IMG/VR virus record: IMGVR_UViG_3300032199_000008
Location: 1 to 38,377 of that record
Origin: a virus
Direction: 5' to 3' (one strand)
DNA: 38,377 bases
In this document: positions 38,196 to 38,377 of the stretch, in pieces
Layout: every line of letters starts with the position of its first letter
Position numbering within the stretch: the first letter of the stretch is position 1
Translations under genes and position numbers: made by a program
The notes under the pieces: generated by a model
What the model was told of the DNA's origin: nothing
Database searches by the model: none
What the model saw: the letters and a program-made list of their open reading frames with translations, nothing else

Positions 38196-38377
38196 ATGGG
38201 TAACTACAAAGACGTAACTTTGGACTCGGTGGGCACCGTGCGGCTGTACACCCCGCCGACAGAAAAGGTCCGGCAGATCCTCAACCGCCTGTACCCCGAG
38301 CCAAGGCCGCCGGTCCGAACGGACAAGACGGCGACGGGCAAAGAGATCAGCATGGAGATCACCGACGATCCCGACTA
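38196..38377 (+). CDS. 5' part of the next tail gene (probable tail assembly chaperone)
   Basis: ATG 38196 with AAAGG upstream opens a frame that runs off the window (60 codons). It reads VRLYTPPTEKVRQILNRLY with a Pro-rich charged continuation. A gene right after the major tail protein is normally the tail assembly chaperone, often with a frameshift further on, but too little is present to confirm. Confidence 0.5.
   Translation, partial: MGNYKDVTLDSVGTVRLYTPPTEKVRQILNRLYPEPRPPVRTDKTATGKEISMEITDDPD

Noticed and set aside
1-38377. CRISPR array, tRNA or rRNA genes
   Set aside because: No regularly spaced repeats and no cloverleaf-forming or rRNA-like sequence were seen in the few intergenic gaps, all of which are short.

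Overview
The window is a stretch of a GC-rich tailed-bacteriophage (Caudoviricetes) genome or prophage. Every supported gene is on the + strand. Genes are packed with ATGA, TGATG or TAATG junctions, and Shine-Dalgarno (SD) sites are good, so the host is a bacterium. TAG, TAA and TGA all serve as normal stops. A major tail protein and the start of a probable tail-chaperone gene suggest a long-tailed (siphovirus-like) virion. The host cannot be fixed from sequence alone. A fragment resembling the C-terminus of class III ribonucleotide reductase hints at an anaerobic host. The overall flavour is compatible with Chloroflexota or other non-model bacteria, but that is a weak inference. No integrase, repressor, tRNA, CRISPR array or recognisable endolysin is visible.

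Layout. 1-6623: early region with a replication initiator, DnaC-type helicase loader, VRR-NUC-like nuclease, PP-loop PAPS-reductase-like protein, GNAT acetyltransferase, TGT/DpdA-like protein, MazG-like pyrophosphatase, a deoxyribosyltransferase-like protein, an NrdD-tail mini-protein and many tiny Cys-rich or one-TM proteins. It ends at a hairpin terminator (about 6678-6732). 6743-9575: a sigma-like HTH protein, zinc-ribbon protein, LLH-type holin, XhlA-like protein and a metallophosphoesterase. 9661-12492: a pectate-lyase-like beta-helix protein, a ParB-like protein and a TET-associated-type glycosyltransferase (TAGT), the last in an AT-richer patch. 12515-14465: small and large terminase. 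14480-16933: an unusual cargo cluster (GT-C-like membrane protein, Tat-signal protein, small proteins) between terminase and portal, closed by a strong terminator. 17030-22807: portal, MuF-like minor head protein, gp10-like protein, protease-scaffold gene with a nested scaffold start, and major capsid protein. 22931-24058: free-standing LAGLIDADG endonuclease with a three-repeat Myb/SANT-like N-terminus and an elaborate leader hairpin.

24069-35133 is the most remarkable part: about 11 kb of sugar-nucleotide and glycan genes inserted between the capsid gene and the connector/tail genes. It encodes an HddA-like heptose kinase, a GmhB-like phosphatase, a DegT-fold protein with the His-for-Lys change and Cys pattern of the [2Fe-2S] CDP-hexulose 3-dehydrase (E1), an NAD-dependent epimerase/dehydratase, a TagD/HldE-like nucleotidyltransferase, two FkbM-type methyltransferases, two further methyltransferases, a left-handed beta-helix acyltransferase, a GT2-like enzyme and a 971-residue GT4-GT2-GT2 protein. 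That giant ends in a small beta-rich module plus a helix-hairpin-helix, which look like a phage structural protein, and the module has its own internal start. The same module is also the N-terminus of one of the methyltransferases. My reading, as inference, is that the phage makes an activated modified (deoxy)heptose, probably CDP-linked, and assembles a methylated or acylated glycan, with two of its enzymes possibly tethered to the virion or assembly site.

35126-38377: a DUF1360-like membrane protein, a connector-like protein with a large Cys-rich insertion, a major tail protein fused to an Asp-box beta-propeller, a terminator and the 5' part of the next tail gene. The propeller-bearing tail and the pectate-lyase-like protein fit a phage whose biology centres on host surface glycans.
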